This document shows, piece after piece, positions 1 to 11,149 of a DNA stretch of 64,000 bases (position 1 is its first letter; every line of letters starts with the position of its first letter). This stretch comes from Globodera rostochiensis (lineage: Eukaryota; Nematoda; Chromadorea; Rhabditida; Heteroderidae), in contig JAEVLN010000007.1 of NCBI GenBank assembly GCA_018350325.1, positions 959,109 through 1,023,108 of the forward strand, given 5' to 3'. The notes under the pieces are model-generated. The model was not told where the DNA came from. It searched no databases and worked only from the letters and a program-made list of their open reading frames with translations. The position numbers and the translations under genes were made by a program.

Positions 1-900
1 GAAGTCAGACGGGGGGGGGGGGTAATGCGTGCGTGTCTTTTTCTTCTAGCGTTCTTCTTTTACCGTACTCTCTCGCTGAAAAAGTATGGATCGGCAGCGG
101 GGGGGGGGGTCTCCCCAACCTTTTAATCAGATCATTCCCCTCCTTTATGTCTCTTCTCAGATTACCACTGACTATTATTAATAAGCAACTTAGGCTTTAT
201 ATTATTTTTCTTTTACATATTCTAATAAAAATGTTTTAATTTAAATATACGAAATTTGAGTCGTTGCGCGTCATTTAATTATTAGTTTAATTCTCCACAA
301 ATATGCTAAAGGGCAAAATAGCCTTAGCGGTGAACATTTTTTACAATTTAATTTTCTAGATATGTGTACAAAAAAGCAGATGTCCCTTTTAGCACATTCG
401 TTTGAAGATTACCCAGTTGGAATCCGAACTTGGTGTCGTCCTACATCATCTCCGAAAAGAACACAAAGTGTTGGAAGAACTGAGCGCAAAAATTACCCAA
501 ATGGGCCAAAAGAAACAGTGTTGATAAGGCGCGGAAACAATATCCTTTGATTTGTTAAACTTGTTAATAAAAATTTTAAAAACGATAATCGGCCAGAGTT
601 ATCATATTTTTGGAACAATAGCGTATGGGAATCATGTAATATAAAACCTTATTTTTACGACACATTAGTTTACCGATCTGCGCTAAGAGAGGGGGGGGGG
701 AGTTGTGCGGGGCTCGTGCGTGCGTGTGTTTTTGTTCTCTAACTGTCTCCTCTTACCATACTCTCTCGCTGAAAAATGTGGATTGAGCGGTGGGGAGGGA
801 ATGGTCAGGCAGGAAGAAAGTGATGTCGCCGGTGGAAGCGTGAGGGGACAAAAATTTGGGGCGGGTGTTCCGGAAGCGAAGTAGAAGGGCCGTGTTTTGG
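1..900. repeat. Repeat-flanked intergenic segment left of the array
   Basis: No supportable gene is visible. Sequence near 25-115 (GTGCGTGT, then CTCTCTCGCTGAAAAA, then a G-run) recurs in diverged form at about 712-800, so the stretch between may be an element with degenerate terminal direct repeats. G-runs of 9-12 lie at about 11-22, 100-109 and 691-700. The short ORFs here run through low-complexity sequence and look spurious. Confidence 0.3.
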
Positions 901-1372
901 GGCCAAAATCTTGGCCCTATTCTGCTATTGTTATTATATTTAAATTTAAACAAAACAAACTTTTTGGCTGACTTTTAGTGGAAAGCGGGTTTTTTATTCA
1001 GTCGGTCGCACCTTCCTTCCATCACCGCAGCCGGAACACAAAGCCCCTCCAAAATGAGAAGAACAAAAAATTGGATAAAAAATTACATTTTTCTTAAAAT
1101 GGTTGTCAATTTTTGGGGGTTTTTACTTTTTCGAATTAATTTCATGAATTATTTAAATGGCAAAAAATGAATGAATATATTCAGAAAAATGATTTAATTA
1201 ATGGAGGAATTTGAATTTTTTTAATGTGAAAATATTTGCCAATTTCAGCCCTTAATGGGAATATTTCTGTTTCCACTCATATGGCAAAAGTAAAAATGTA
1301 AACAAAGAAATGTGCAAATATTCAAGCTACAAAAATGTATTCATTTTATCTGGCAAGCCAAAATGTACATTA

Positions 1373-1475
<103 letters not shown>

Positions 1476-1647
1476 TTGTGGTTTAAATAAAAATGTAGTC
1501 AGAAAAAATATTTTTTTCAAATGTACAAATAAACAAAAGCATCTGTCTGGCATAAATGAAAACTTTGGAATTGATCCAAACTACAATAAGAAAGCACAGA
1601 AAAATCATTGTAGTAAAATTATTTTTCAATTAGTTCAAATTAACGGT

Positions 1648-1765
1648 TCATTAGGCTTGCCTAAACCATCCTGAGCTTAGGGGTTCGTTAGGCTTAGACT
1701 TAGGCCTAAGCCTAAGCTTAGGGGTTCATAGTTCAAATTAGGGGTTCATTAGGCTTACCGGCTTT
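1648..1765. repeat. Minor TTAGGC-type block, unit 1
   Basis: Short degenerate telomere-like stretch (TTAGGCTTAGACTTAGGCC, then CTAAGCCTAAGC). The same stretch is at 20362-20475 in unit 4. It precedes the main TTAGGC block by about 0.4 kb. Confidence 0.7.
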
Positions 1766-2128
1766 TGTTAGTCAAAAGTCGTTTTTTCCTTAATTTTCAA
1801 AAATTATCCCATTCAAAACCGTTTCAAATTCTCAATTTTTTTTATTCACTTTCTACGGCTTTAAAAGAAATAGCTTAATTGCCTCGAGAATCAATCAATT
1901 AAAGTAAAATAAAAAATATTTCCATAGCTAAAATGTTTTCTAAATTGAACTGAATCGATTGAATGGTGGGGAATGCCACATTTAAAATATTCCTAATCTT
2001 TCTAAATTGAACCGAATGATCTTTTTAGTAAAAAAATATCCCAATTTAAGGGCTGAAATTGAAGGTTTTTTCATCATATTATATTTGACCAAATCTTTAA
2101 GGTAAAATCTTTAGTAAAAATAGGGGTT

Positions 2129-2523
2129 GTTAGGCTTAGCCTAAGCCATCCTGAGCTTAGGGGTTCGTTAGGCTTAGACTTAGGTCTAAGCCTAAGCTTA
2201 GGGGTTCATTAGGCTTAGCCTAAGCCATTCTGAGCTTAGGCTTAGGCTTAGGCCTAAGCCTAAGCTTGAGAGTTCATTAGCTTAGCCTAAGCCATTCTGA
2301 GCTTAGGGGTTCATTAGGCTTAGCCTAAGCCATTCTGAGCTTAGACTTAGGCCTAAGCCTAAGCTTAGGGGTTCATTAGGCTTAGCCTAAGCCATTCTGA
2401 GCTTAGGGGTTCATTAGGCTTAGCCTAAGCCATTCTGAGCTTAGGCTTAGGCCTAAGCCTAAGCTTGGGGGTTCATTAGCTTAGCCTAAGCCATTCTGAG
2501 CTTAGGGGTTCGTTAGGCTTACC
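2129..2523. repeat. Palindromic TTAGGC-type block, unit 1
   Basis: TTAGGC, the nematode telomere hexamer, and its complement GCCTAA alternate head to head, giving perfect palindromes such as GCTTAGGCCTAAGC. These are separated by GGGGTTCATT and CCATTCTGAGC spacers, with a higher-order period of about 60-70 bp. The block lies about 670 bp upstream of the copy 1 start codon. Internal telomeric arrays are normally head to tail, so the inverted arrangement is unusual. Confidence 0.85.
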
Positions 2524-3192
2524 GGCTTTGTTAGCCAAAAGTCGTTTTTTCCTTAATTTTTAAAATATCCCATTCAAAAACCGTTTCAAACTCTCAATTT
2601 TTATTCCCTTTTTCCGGATTTAAAAGAAATAGCTCAATTGCCTCGAGAATCAATCAATAAAAGTAAAATGATAATTTCCACAGCTAAAATGTTTCTAAAA
2701 TTATTTTTCAATTTTTTTTTCTTTTTTATATCACAAATTTAGAATTCCTAAATTATACTAAGAATTAAAAAAATGTGCAAAATATATCTTATAAATCCCT
2801 TTATCAGTGAATCAGTGCATTCCATGCTTAATACAAAAAAAATGTTATCATTGTTTAGTGATTTATTTTTTCAACAAATTACTAAATTTTTTGTCGGAAA
2901 GCTCTATGAAAAAAGTTATGGCTCTTCAACGTTTGCAAAACCATAGGGGCACCCTAAAGTCAACATTTGTAGATTTTATTCTAAAAATTATCAAAATGTT
3001 ATTGATGCACTTGATTACGAATCCGTCAATAAAAAATAAAAATTGAGAGTTTAAACTGTTTTTGAATCGGTTGAATTTTTGAAAATTAAGGAACAGCGAC
3101 TTTTTTTAGGTAACTCAAAAGACACCATTAAAATCTTAATATTTTGCCTTACAAATTAGATGATTGACCAATATATTTTTTATTCGGCCAAA

Positions 3193-6076
3193 ATGGCCGT
3201 TGTCTTCTTCATTCTGATGATTTCATCAGCCACCTTGGAAGCCCAGGTAATTAACAAAAACATTAAATTTATTTTACTTTTAATTAAGCGGAATGAAAAT
3301 GACAAATTCTTCGATTTGATGACAGCGATTGGTGAAGATTTTGGCGGAGAATTCCATGAAGCTGAGAAAGCGCTGGAACTCGACTTGAATGCCACCAACT
3401 CATTTTTGGAAAGATTGCACAAATTTGCAATTCGTGAATTAGTTACAAAAGTTAAAAATGGCGAATTTGCGTGTAAAGAGGCCACCGAAAACTCTGCTTT
3501 TAAAGAGGCGATCAAAACAATTTTGGGCCAAAATATGCGAAATTTGCTAAAGGCAATTGTTGTGCCAAAACAATCCAAAACTATGATAGACAAAGTACGC
3601 ATTACCAAATCGATTTTTGACGATAAATCGTTTAAAAAGGTGGAAGATTTGGTAAAAGAACTTTCTGTGAAATTTTCGGAAGAACAATTATTCAATTTAT
3701 TATTTTCTCTTGCGGCACGACTGGAGGCGCTCGTACACGGAAAAAATAGTGACGGAACGCTTAAAGAAAAAAAAGAAAATTCGAAAGATAAAATTCAAAC
3801 ATTTCTAGCCGTGTCGAAATGCTTAATTCTCACAGAATCGGAATCAAGGTAATTTAAGAATTTAATAAAGAAAACATTTAATATTTTTTAGCATTTTAAT
3901 TAAACTTCCTTTTTAGCATTTTTGATTATTGGATTGAAATAATTAAAATGAAAACAAAAAATAGTCAAGAACCCATTTTTGGAGTTGCAATTTACAAAGA
4001 AAAATACGGTGAAAAAAAAAGTGAAAACAGCAAAGAAGAAGCTTTTAAACTCTCTAGAGGTAAAATACTTTGATTTGTTGTTAAATAAAAAATAAAATTG
4101 TTTCAACAAAAAAAAATAAAAATAAATTTTTCATAAATGTTTAGAAAATTACAAAATTCTGAAGCAATTAAATGATCAGAAATTATCAATTTACAAGTCA
4201 GCAAATCTTCTAAGAAGAGCATTTAATAAGGCATACACAGGCGAACAAAAGCATATTTTGAGAGGGAAAATACCGAAAATTTTCCAGAATATGTTATTTC
4301 AAATACATTGGGTATTTTACTTTAATTGGGCAATATATGACAATTATGAGAAAAACAGAAAATGTGAATATGCAATGTTTTTCCAAAATATTTCGGAAAA
4401 TCTCATGAAAATGATTAGTGATAAAGGAATTGACCCGAAATTGCACTTCGATTCGCAAGACAAAGAAATTCGAGAATATGTCCAAAAGGATGTTGAGGAA
4501 AGCTGCAAAAAATTGCAAGTTTTCTTTTTATTTAATAATTTATTTGACTAATTTAAGCAATAATTGTTTATATTTTTAGTGAAAATGAAGAGGCAAAAAT
4601 TATATTTTTGAATAATGTGCACTATGACTTGGCAATAAATTTTGAGTTCAACCAACGGAAGGGTAAGTGTAAGCAATGCCCGAAAACATAAAATTAAAAC
4701 AAATTTAAGAAGTTTATGACAGAGTTGAAGATTTGTTGTCCGATTGGGTCGGCAATGATTTGCCTTATCTTTACTCTGGGCTTTGGCAGCTTTCGGATGA
4801 GTTATATTTGAAAAAGAATGCATTTCAAATGAAGTTTAAAATTAATTATTTTATATCGAACACAAATCGAGAGACAATAAGCATAATTGATGCATTGATA
4901 GGGAAAGAGCACATCGATCAGTTTAATTTGGGTGCATTATTTGATGAAATGAAAACACTGGTGGAAGTGACAATTCCGGAAGAAGAGGCTAGGTTATGGG
5001 AAACAAAAAAAGCGATAAATTTGGAACAATTGGAAAAAGATATTAAATTTTTGAAAAATAATCCCAAAAGAATTGCTGAAGAAAAGTACCAAAAAGTCGT
5101 TGCAATAATTTGCACAATTAAACAACATGGTGAAAAAGTTGAAATGCTAAAATCCAAAATCAAAAATATCGAAATTAAAGAACAACTGAATGAATTATCG
5201 TCAAAAATTCAGAAAAATGAAATGGAATATTTTGGGCAAGAATTGTGTGAACGAATGGAGGAATCTTTCAACCAGTTAAAGCATAAACAAATTGAAATGG
5301 AAGAAACCGTTTCGGAAGAAACATTATTAAAAAATCTTCAATTTGAATTTAACAAAATATGGAATAGCTTCAGGGAAGGGTTCGTAACTGTCCTTTTTTT
5401 AAAGATTTGTCCTTTTTTGGGGTATCACAATCTTTAAAATTTGAAATGTCCTTTTTTTAAAGATTTGTCCTTTATTTGAGTTTTTGTTTAAACTTTGAAT
5501 AATCTTTAGACAGAATTTTCTCTTAAAAAATGTCCAAAATTTTCCTGCGGCGCCTATCGGCACCGCCGGCCCTTCCCATTCCTAAAAAACTTTTAAAAAA
5601 CGTACCGGATTTTTTAAATGTTGGTTTTAAATTCCTTACCAAATTGAGTCAATAATTCAAAAATTTCCCCACCCCTACTAAAGCAGAATTAGCAAAAAAA
5701 AATTGGATTTTTAAAAATCGAAAATTTGCAAAATTTTCGAAAATCTATGCGAGCAATTTCAACCCCCAAATGTTGAAAGAAATTGTTAGTGTCGAGAAAT
5801 ATGGTTAAAAACTCACATTTCATGGAAAAAATAAAAATTTACTGCATTTTTGAACATTTTGTAAAGTTTCCTTTTTTTTTGCCAGCAAAATCTTTTTTTG
5901 ACCTTCACTGTCCTTATTTTGAAAATTTTAGTTACGAAACCCGCTCTAAGGTGTTTTGGAGAGGAATGGAAGAATATTATTTGAGCATACAGCTTATGCA
6001 GCTCGAAGAACAGGCACGAACTTTGGCAAAAACTTTTGAAAGAACGCTTATAAATGTGATGGAACATCATGCCTAA
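3193..6076 (+). CDS. Array gene copy 1: secreted Lys/Glu-rich protein, unknown family
   Basis: Seven exons inferred from conserved phases: 3193-3246, 3289-3848, 3917-4059, 4145-4514, 4580-4662, 4710-5379, 5932-6076. They join to 2025 nt (674 aa) with no stop. I chose the ATG at 3193 because residues 1-18 form a signal peptide (MAVVFFILMISSATLEAQ) shared with the inverted copy. An in-frame ATG at 3160, directly after a possible AG acceptor, would add 11 residues. Intron 4 seems to start GC (AATT|GCAAGT): only this restores phase. Exon 6 encodes a long charged helix-rich stretch (about residues 404-620), probably coiled coil. The last intron has transposon-like ends. No known domain is recognised, and function is unknown. 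AATAAA lies 15 bp past the stop. Confidence 0.8.
4515..4579 (+). other. GC-AG intron 4 of copy 1
   Basis: The exon 4 reading frame continues past the splice point to a stop at 4549-4551. The only donor giving the phase required by exon 5 (which begins with one base before GAA AAT GAA) is GCAAGT at 4515, paired with TTTTTAG ending at 4579. The GT five bases later (GTTTTC) would bring exon 5 in with an immediate TGA. The same GCAAGT context is kept in all other copies, including the diverged inverted one. Confidence 0.7.
5380..5931 (+). mobile_element. Transposon-like insertion serving as last intron, copy 1
   Basis: The insert begins within GGGTTCGTAACTGTCC and ends AGTTACGAAACCC. These are inverted to each other apart from one extra T, and the similarity extends outward (CAGGGAA against CAGAGC in reverse). 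The inside is T-rich with TGTCCTTTTTT iterations and the dispersed GGCGCCTATCGGC hairpin. Splicing from GG|GTTCGT to TTTTAG|T keeps phase. The inverted paralogue at 48.6 kb has uninterrupted coding sequence here. No transposase is visible, so if mobile it was non-autonomous. Confidence 0.6.
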
Positions 6077-6364
6077 AAAAGGAAGCATCGAATAAAGGCG
6101 GGGATATGATTATATCCAAATGAATTGTTTTATTTTGGGGATTTTTATTTACCAATCTTCTAAAGTCCAGGATTTTGCGCTGTTTTTATTTTTCGGGATT
6201 TCTATTGAAATTTTAATTTGGTTTTATTGCTTTTATTATAGTTTTGCATAAACATTATTTAATGTGTATCAGTGTGAGTGATGTTTCTGAACAACGGTCC
6301 TCAATCACCTATCTAATTTTCAATGGAGGGGGGGCTATTTTGAGTAGTGATCGGCCAGAAGGTT

Positions 6365-6593
6365 CGTTAGGTACTATTCGGTAAAGTACCGAAAAAAAAT
6401 TGTCTTTTCGGTACCAAAATATTTTTAGAGTAATTTTTTAACAAAACTTGTTTATTTTTGGAAATTTTGGGCTTTATTCTTTTGAGTAAAATTTTTATGA
6501 AAAAAAGTAATTGTCCGGCGCTGCCGAGAAAAATTTTTAATTTGTGATAAAATTTATTAAGAAAATAGGTCCAAACCCTGCAGATTTTGCCCA
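6365..6593. repeat. Dispersed tail repeat (GGTACTATTCGGTAAAGTACC)
   Basis: Begins with the palindromic GGTACTATTCGGTAAAGTAC and contains the GTCCGGCGCTGCCGAG hairpin. Copies recur at about 16855-17065, 25185-25395 and 33605-33825, always downstream of an array gene. Confidence 0.7.
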
Positions 6594-6844
6594 AAAAATA
6601 AAAATTTACTGCATTTTTGAACATTTTGTAAAGTTTCCTTTTTTTTTTGCCAGCAAAATCTTTTTTTGACCTTCACTGTCCTTATTTTGAAAATTTTAGT
6701 TACGAAACCCGCTCTAAGGTGTTTTGGAGAGGAATGGAAGAATATTATTTGAGCATACAGCTTATGCAGCTCGAAGAACAGGCACGAACTTTGGCAAAAA
6801 CTTTTGAAAAGAGGCTTATAAATGTGATGGAACATCATGCCTAA
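6594..6844 (+). pseudogene. Copy 1b: isolated last-exon fragment
   Basis: A duplicate of the distal part of the insertion-like intron (6594-6699) and complete exon 7 (6700-6844), fused to a repeat tail that begins at about 6365. It has no upstream exons. The exon reading frame is intact up to the same stop and reads EEQ and EKR at the variable sites. It is a by-product of array rearrangement rather than a gene. The 6077-7400 stretch otherwise holds only shared array tail, the tract 7091-7200 matching the leader at 12790-12860, and no other coding sequence. Confidence 0.75.
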
Positions 6845-7401
6845 AAAAGGAAGAATCGAATAAAGGCGGGGATATGATTATATCCAAATGATTTAATAAA
6901 TTGTTTTATTTTGGAGATTTTTATTTACCAAACTTCTAAAGTCCGGGTTTTTGATTTAAATGTTCACCGCTGTTTTTATTTTTCGGGATTTCTTTTAATT
7001 TTCAATTCTTTATTATAGTTTTGCATAAACATTATTTAAGGTGTATCATTGTGAGTGATATTTATGAACAACGGTTCTCAATCCCCTATATAATTTTCAT
7101 GACAGATGCTTTTGTTAGAAAAAATATTTTTTTCAAATGTACAAATAAACAAAAGCATCTGTCAATCAATAAAAGTAAAATGAAAAATATTTCCATAGCT
7201 AAAATGTTTTCTAAATTGAACTGAATCGATTGAATGGTGGGGAATGCCACATTTAAAATATTCCTAATCTTTCTAAATTGAACCGAATGATCTTTTTAGT
7301 AAAAAAATATTCGAATTTAAGGGCTGAAATTGAAGGTTTTTTCATCATATTATATTTGACCAAATCTTTAAGGTAAAATCATTTAGTAAAAATAGAGGTT
7401 G

Positions 7402-7675
7402 TTAGGCTTAGCCTAAGCCATCCTGAGCTTAGGGGTTCGTAGGCTTAGACTTAGGCCTAAGCCTAAGCTTAGGGGTTCATTAGGCTTAGCCTAAGCCATT
7501 CTGAGCTTAGGCTTAGGCTTAGGCCTAAGCCTAAGCTTAGGGGTTCATTAGCTTAGCCTAAGCCATTCTAAGCTTAGGGGTTCATTAGGCTTAGCCTAAG
7601 CCATTCTGAGCTTAGGCTTAGGCCTAAGCCTAAGCTTGGGGGTTCATTAGCTTAGCCTAAGCCATTCTGAGCTTA
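7402..7675. repeat. Palindromic TTAGGC-type block, unit 2
   Basis: Same inverted telomere-like motif structure as in unit 1, but it joins directly to TCTAAATATTATC and lies only about 211 bp from the copy 2 ATG. The 0.46 kb spacer segment present in units 1 and 4 is missing. Confidence 0.85.
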
Positions 7676-7885
7676 GTCTAAATATTATCAAAATGTTATT
7701 AATGCATTTGATTACGAATTCGTCAATAGAAAATAAAAATTGAGAGTTTAAACTGTTTTTGAATCGGTTGAATTTTTGAAAATTAAGGAACAACGACTTT
7801 TTTTAGGTAACTCAAAAGACACCATTATAATCTTAATATTTGCCTTGCAAAGATGATTGACCAATATTTTTTTTATTCGGCCAAA

Positions 7886-10782
7886 ATGGCCGTTGTCTTC
7901 TTCATTCTGGTGATTTCATCAGCCACGTTGGAAGCTTACCAGGTAATTATGAAAACCATTAAATTAATTTTTATTTCAATTAAGCGGAATGAAAAGGACA
8001 AATTCTTCGATTTGATGACAGCGATTGGTGAAGATTTTGGCGGAGAATTCCATGAAGCTGAGAAAGCGCTGGAACTCGACTTGAATGCCACCAACTCATT
8101 TTTGGAAAGATTGCACAAATTTGCAACTCGTGAATTAGTTACAAAAGTTAAAAATGGCGAATTTGCGTGTAAAGAGGCCACCGAAAACTCTGCTTTTAAA
8201 GAGGCGATCAAAACAATTTTGGGCCAAAATATGCGAAATTTGCTAAAGGCAATTGTTGTGCCAAAACAATCCAAAACTATGATAGACAAAGTACGCATTA
8301 CCAAATCGATTTTTGACGATAAATCGTTTAAAAAGGTGGAAGATTTTCTAAATGCACTTTCTGTGAAATTTTATTCGGAGGAAAAATTATTCAATTTATT
8401 ATTTTCTCTTGCGGCAAGACTGGAGGCGCTCGTCCACGGAAAAAATATTGATGGAACGCTTAAAGAAAAACAAGAAAATCCAAAGGACAAAATTCAAACA
8501 TTTCTTGCCGTGTCGAAATGCTTAATTCTTACAGAATTGGAGGAATTGAGGTAATTTAAGAATTTTAATAAAGAAAACATTTAATATTTTTTAGCATTTT
8601 AATTAATTTCCTTTTTAGCATTTTTGATTATTGGATTGAAATAATTAAAATGAAAACAAAAAATAGTCAAAAACCAATTTATGGAGTTGCAATTTACAAA
8701 GAAAAATACGGTAAAAAAAAAGTGAAAACAGCAAAGAAGAAGCTTTTAAACTCTCTAGAGGTAAAAATACTTTGATTTGTTGTTAAATAAAAAATAAAAT
8801 TGTTTCAACAAAAAAAATAAAAATAAATTTTTCAAAATTAAATGTTTAGAAAATTACAAAATTCTGAAGCAATTAAATGATCAGAAATTATCAATTTACA
8901 AGTCAGCAAATCTTCTAAGAAGAGCATTTAATTATGCATATACAGGCAAACAAAAGCATATTTTGAGAGGGAAAATACCGAAAATTTTCCAGAATATGTT
9001 ATTTCAAATACATTGGGTATTTTACTTTAATTGGGCAATATTTTACAATAATGAGAAAAACAGCAAATGTAAAGATGCAATAATTTTCCAAAATATTTCT
9101 GAAAATCTCATGAAAATGATTAGTGATAAAGGAATTGACCCGAAATTGCACTTCGATTCGCAAGACAAAGAAATTCGAGAATATGTCCAAAAGGATGTTG
9201 AGGAAAGCTGCAAAAAATTGCAAGTTTTCTTTTTATTTAATAATTTATTTGACTAATTTAAGCAATAATTGTTTATATTTTTAGTGAAAATGAAGAGGCA
9301 AAAATTATATTTTTGAATAATGTGCACTATGACTTGGCAATAAATTTCGAGTTCAACCAACGGAAGGGTAAGTGTAAGCAATGCCCGAAAACATAAAATT
9401 AAAACAATTTTAAGAAGTTTATGACAGAGTTGAAGATTTGTTGTCCGATTGGGTCGGCAATGATTTGCCTTATCTTTACTCTGGGCTTTGGCAGCTTTCG
9501 GATGAGTTATATTTGAAAAAGAATGCATTTCAAATGAAGTTTAAAATTAATTATTTTATATCGAACACAAATCGAGAGACAATAAGCATAATTGATGCAT
9601 TGATAGGGAAAGAGCACATCGATCAGTTTAATTTGGGTGCATTATTTGATGAAATGAAAACACTGGTGGAAGTGACAATTCCGGAAGAAGAGGCTAGGTT
9701 ATGGGAAACAAAAAAAGCGATAAATTTGGAACAATTGGAAAAAGATATTAAATTTTTGAAAAATAATCCCAAAAGAATTGCTGAAGAAAAGTACCAAAAA
9801 GTCGTTGCAATAATTTGCACAATTAAACAACATGGTGAAAAAGTTGAAATGCTAAAATCCAAAATCAAAAATATCGAAATTAAAGAACAACTGAATGAAT
9901 TATCGTCAAAAATTCAGAAAAATGAAATGGAATATTTTGGGCAAGAATTGTGTGAACGAATGGAGGAATCTTTCAACCAGTTAAAGCATAAACAAATTGA
10001 AATGGAAGAAACCGTTTCGGAAGAAACATTATTAAAAAATCTTCAATTTGAATTTAACAAAATATGGAATAGCTTCAGGGAAGGGTTCGTAACTGTCCTT
10101 TTTTTAAAGATTTGTCCTTTTTTGGGGTATCACAATCTTTAAAATTTGAAATGTCCTTTTTTTAAAGATTTGTCCTTTATTTGAGTTTTTGTTTAAACTT
10201 TGAATAATCTTTAGACAGAATTTTCTCTTAAAAAATGTCCAAAATTTTCCTGCGGCGCCTATCGGCACCGCCGGCCCTTCCCATTCCTAAAAAACTTTTA
10301 AAAAACGTACCGGATTTTTTAAATGTTGGTTTTAAATTCCTTACCAAATTGAGTCAATAATTCAAAAATTTCCCCACCCCTACTAAAGCAGAATTAGCAA
10401 AAAAAAATTGGATTTTTAAAAATCGAAAATTTGCAAAATTTTTCGAAAATCTATGCGAGCAATTTCAACCCCCAAATGTTGAAAGAAATTGTTAGTGTCG
10501 AGAAATATGGTTAAAAACTCACATTTCATGGAAAAAATAAAAATTTACTGCATTTTTGAACATTTTGTAAAGTTTCCTTTTTTTTTGCCAGCAAAATCTT
10601 TTTTTGACCTTCACTGTCCTTATTTTGAAAATTTTAGTTACGAAACCCGCTCTAAGGTGTTTTGGAGAGGAATGGAAGAATATTATTTGAGCATCCAGCT
10701 TATGCAGCTCACGGAACAGGCACGAACTTTGGCAAAAACTTTTGAAAGAACGCTTATAAATGTGATGGAACATCATGCCTAA
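7886..10782 (+). pseudogene. Array gene copy 2, frameshifted in an A-run
   Basis: Exons: 7886-7942, 7985-8550, 8619-8760, 8850-9219, 9285-9367, 9415-10084, 10638-10782. Exon 3 is 142 nt instead of 143. After TACGGT there are nine A's where the other complete array copies keep the frame, which shifts translation and leads to a stop just past the exon 3 donor. If the missing A is a sequencing error the protein would be 677 aa. Everything else is intact, including the signal peptide (with an extra Tyr before the cleavage region, LEAYQ), the GC-AG intron 4 and the insertion-like last intron. Exon 2 matches copy 3, while exon 6 is the same as in copy 1, so the copy is a mosaic. Confidence 0.65.
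10085..10637 (+). mobile_element. Insertion-like last intron, copy 2
   Basis: Almost the same 553-bp insert as in copy 1, with matching inverted ends and the same intron boundaries. It differs by a few bases and shares the short form lacking the GGGGTACACGTCC segment of copies 3, 4, 4b and 5. Confidence 0.6.
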
Positions 10783-11039
10783 AAAAGGAAGAATCGAATA
10801 AAGGCGGGGATATGATTATATCCAAATGAATTGTTATTTACCAATCTTCTAAAGTCCGGGTTTTTGATTTAAATGTTCACCGCTGTTTTTATTTTTCGGG
10901 ATTTCTTTTAATTTTCAATTCTTTATTATAGTTTTGCATAAACATTATTTAAGGTGTATCATTGTGAGTGATATTTATGAACAACGGTTCTCAATCCCCT
11001 ATATAATTTTCATTGGGGGAGTGGCTATTTTGAGTAGTG

Positions 11040-11126
11040 ATCGGCCAAAAGGTTCGGTATATCGTCTCGACATCTCGATAAATCTCGACTCGAGATCTCG
11101 CTCGAAGCTCAAGTCCGGGCTCTAGT
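11040..11126. repeat. CTCGAG-rich repeat ending in CCGGGCTCTAG
   Basis: Iterated (A/T)CTCGA(C/T)TCGAGATCTCG sequence ending AAGTCCGGGCTCTAG. It also occurs at 27845-27930 and, in longer palindromic form, at 56070-56235, 56595-56696 and 57992-58160. Confidence 0.75.
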
Positions 11127-11149
11127 TAAAAAGTAAAATACCGTATTTC

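Noticed and set aside
2129..2523. Possible CRISPR array (regular palindromic repeats with spacers)
   Set aside because: This is a eukaryotic sequence. The spacers are the same in every unit and the motif is telomere-like. No cas genes.
2807..3046. ORF of 79 codons conserved at 21571
   Set aside because: It lies in the spacer shared by units 1 and 4 and is conserved only because the segment is duplicated. It starts without ATG, is A+T-driven, and is absent from the other units.
3180..3695. Long antisense ORFs across exons of the array gene
   Set aside because: They are shadows of the sense exons, with sense-strand splice signals and signal peptide favouring the + strand.
4258..4551. Alternative end of exon 4 reading through to a stop after NNLFD
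   Set aside because: Phase, conservation of the GC donor and the intact exons 5-7 in all copies argue for splicing. Read-through would orphan half the gene.
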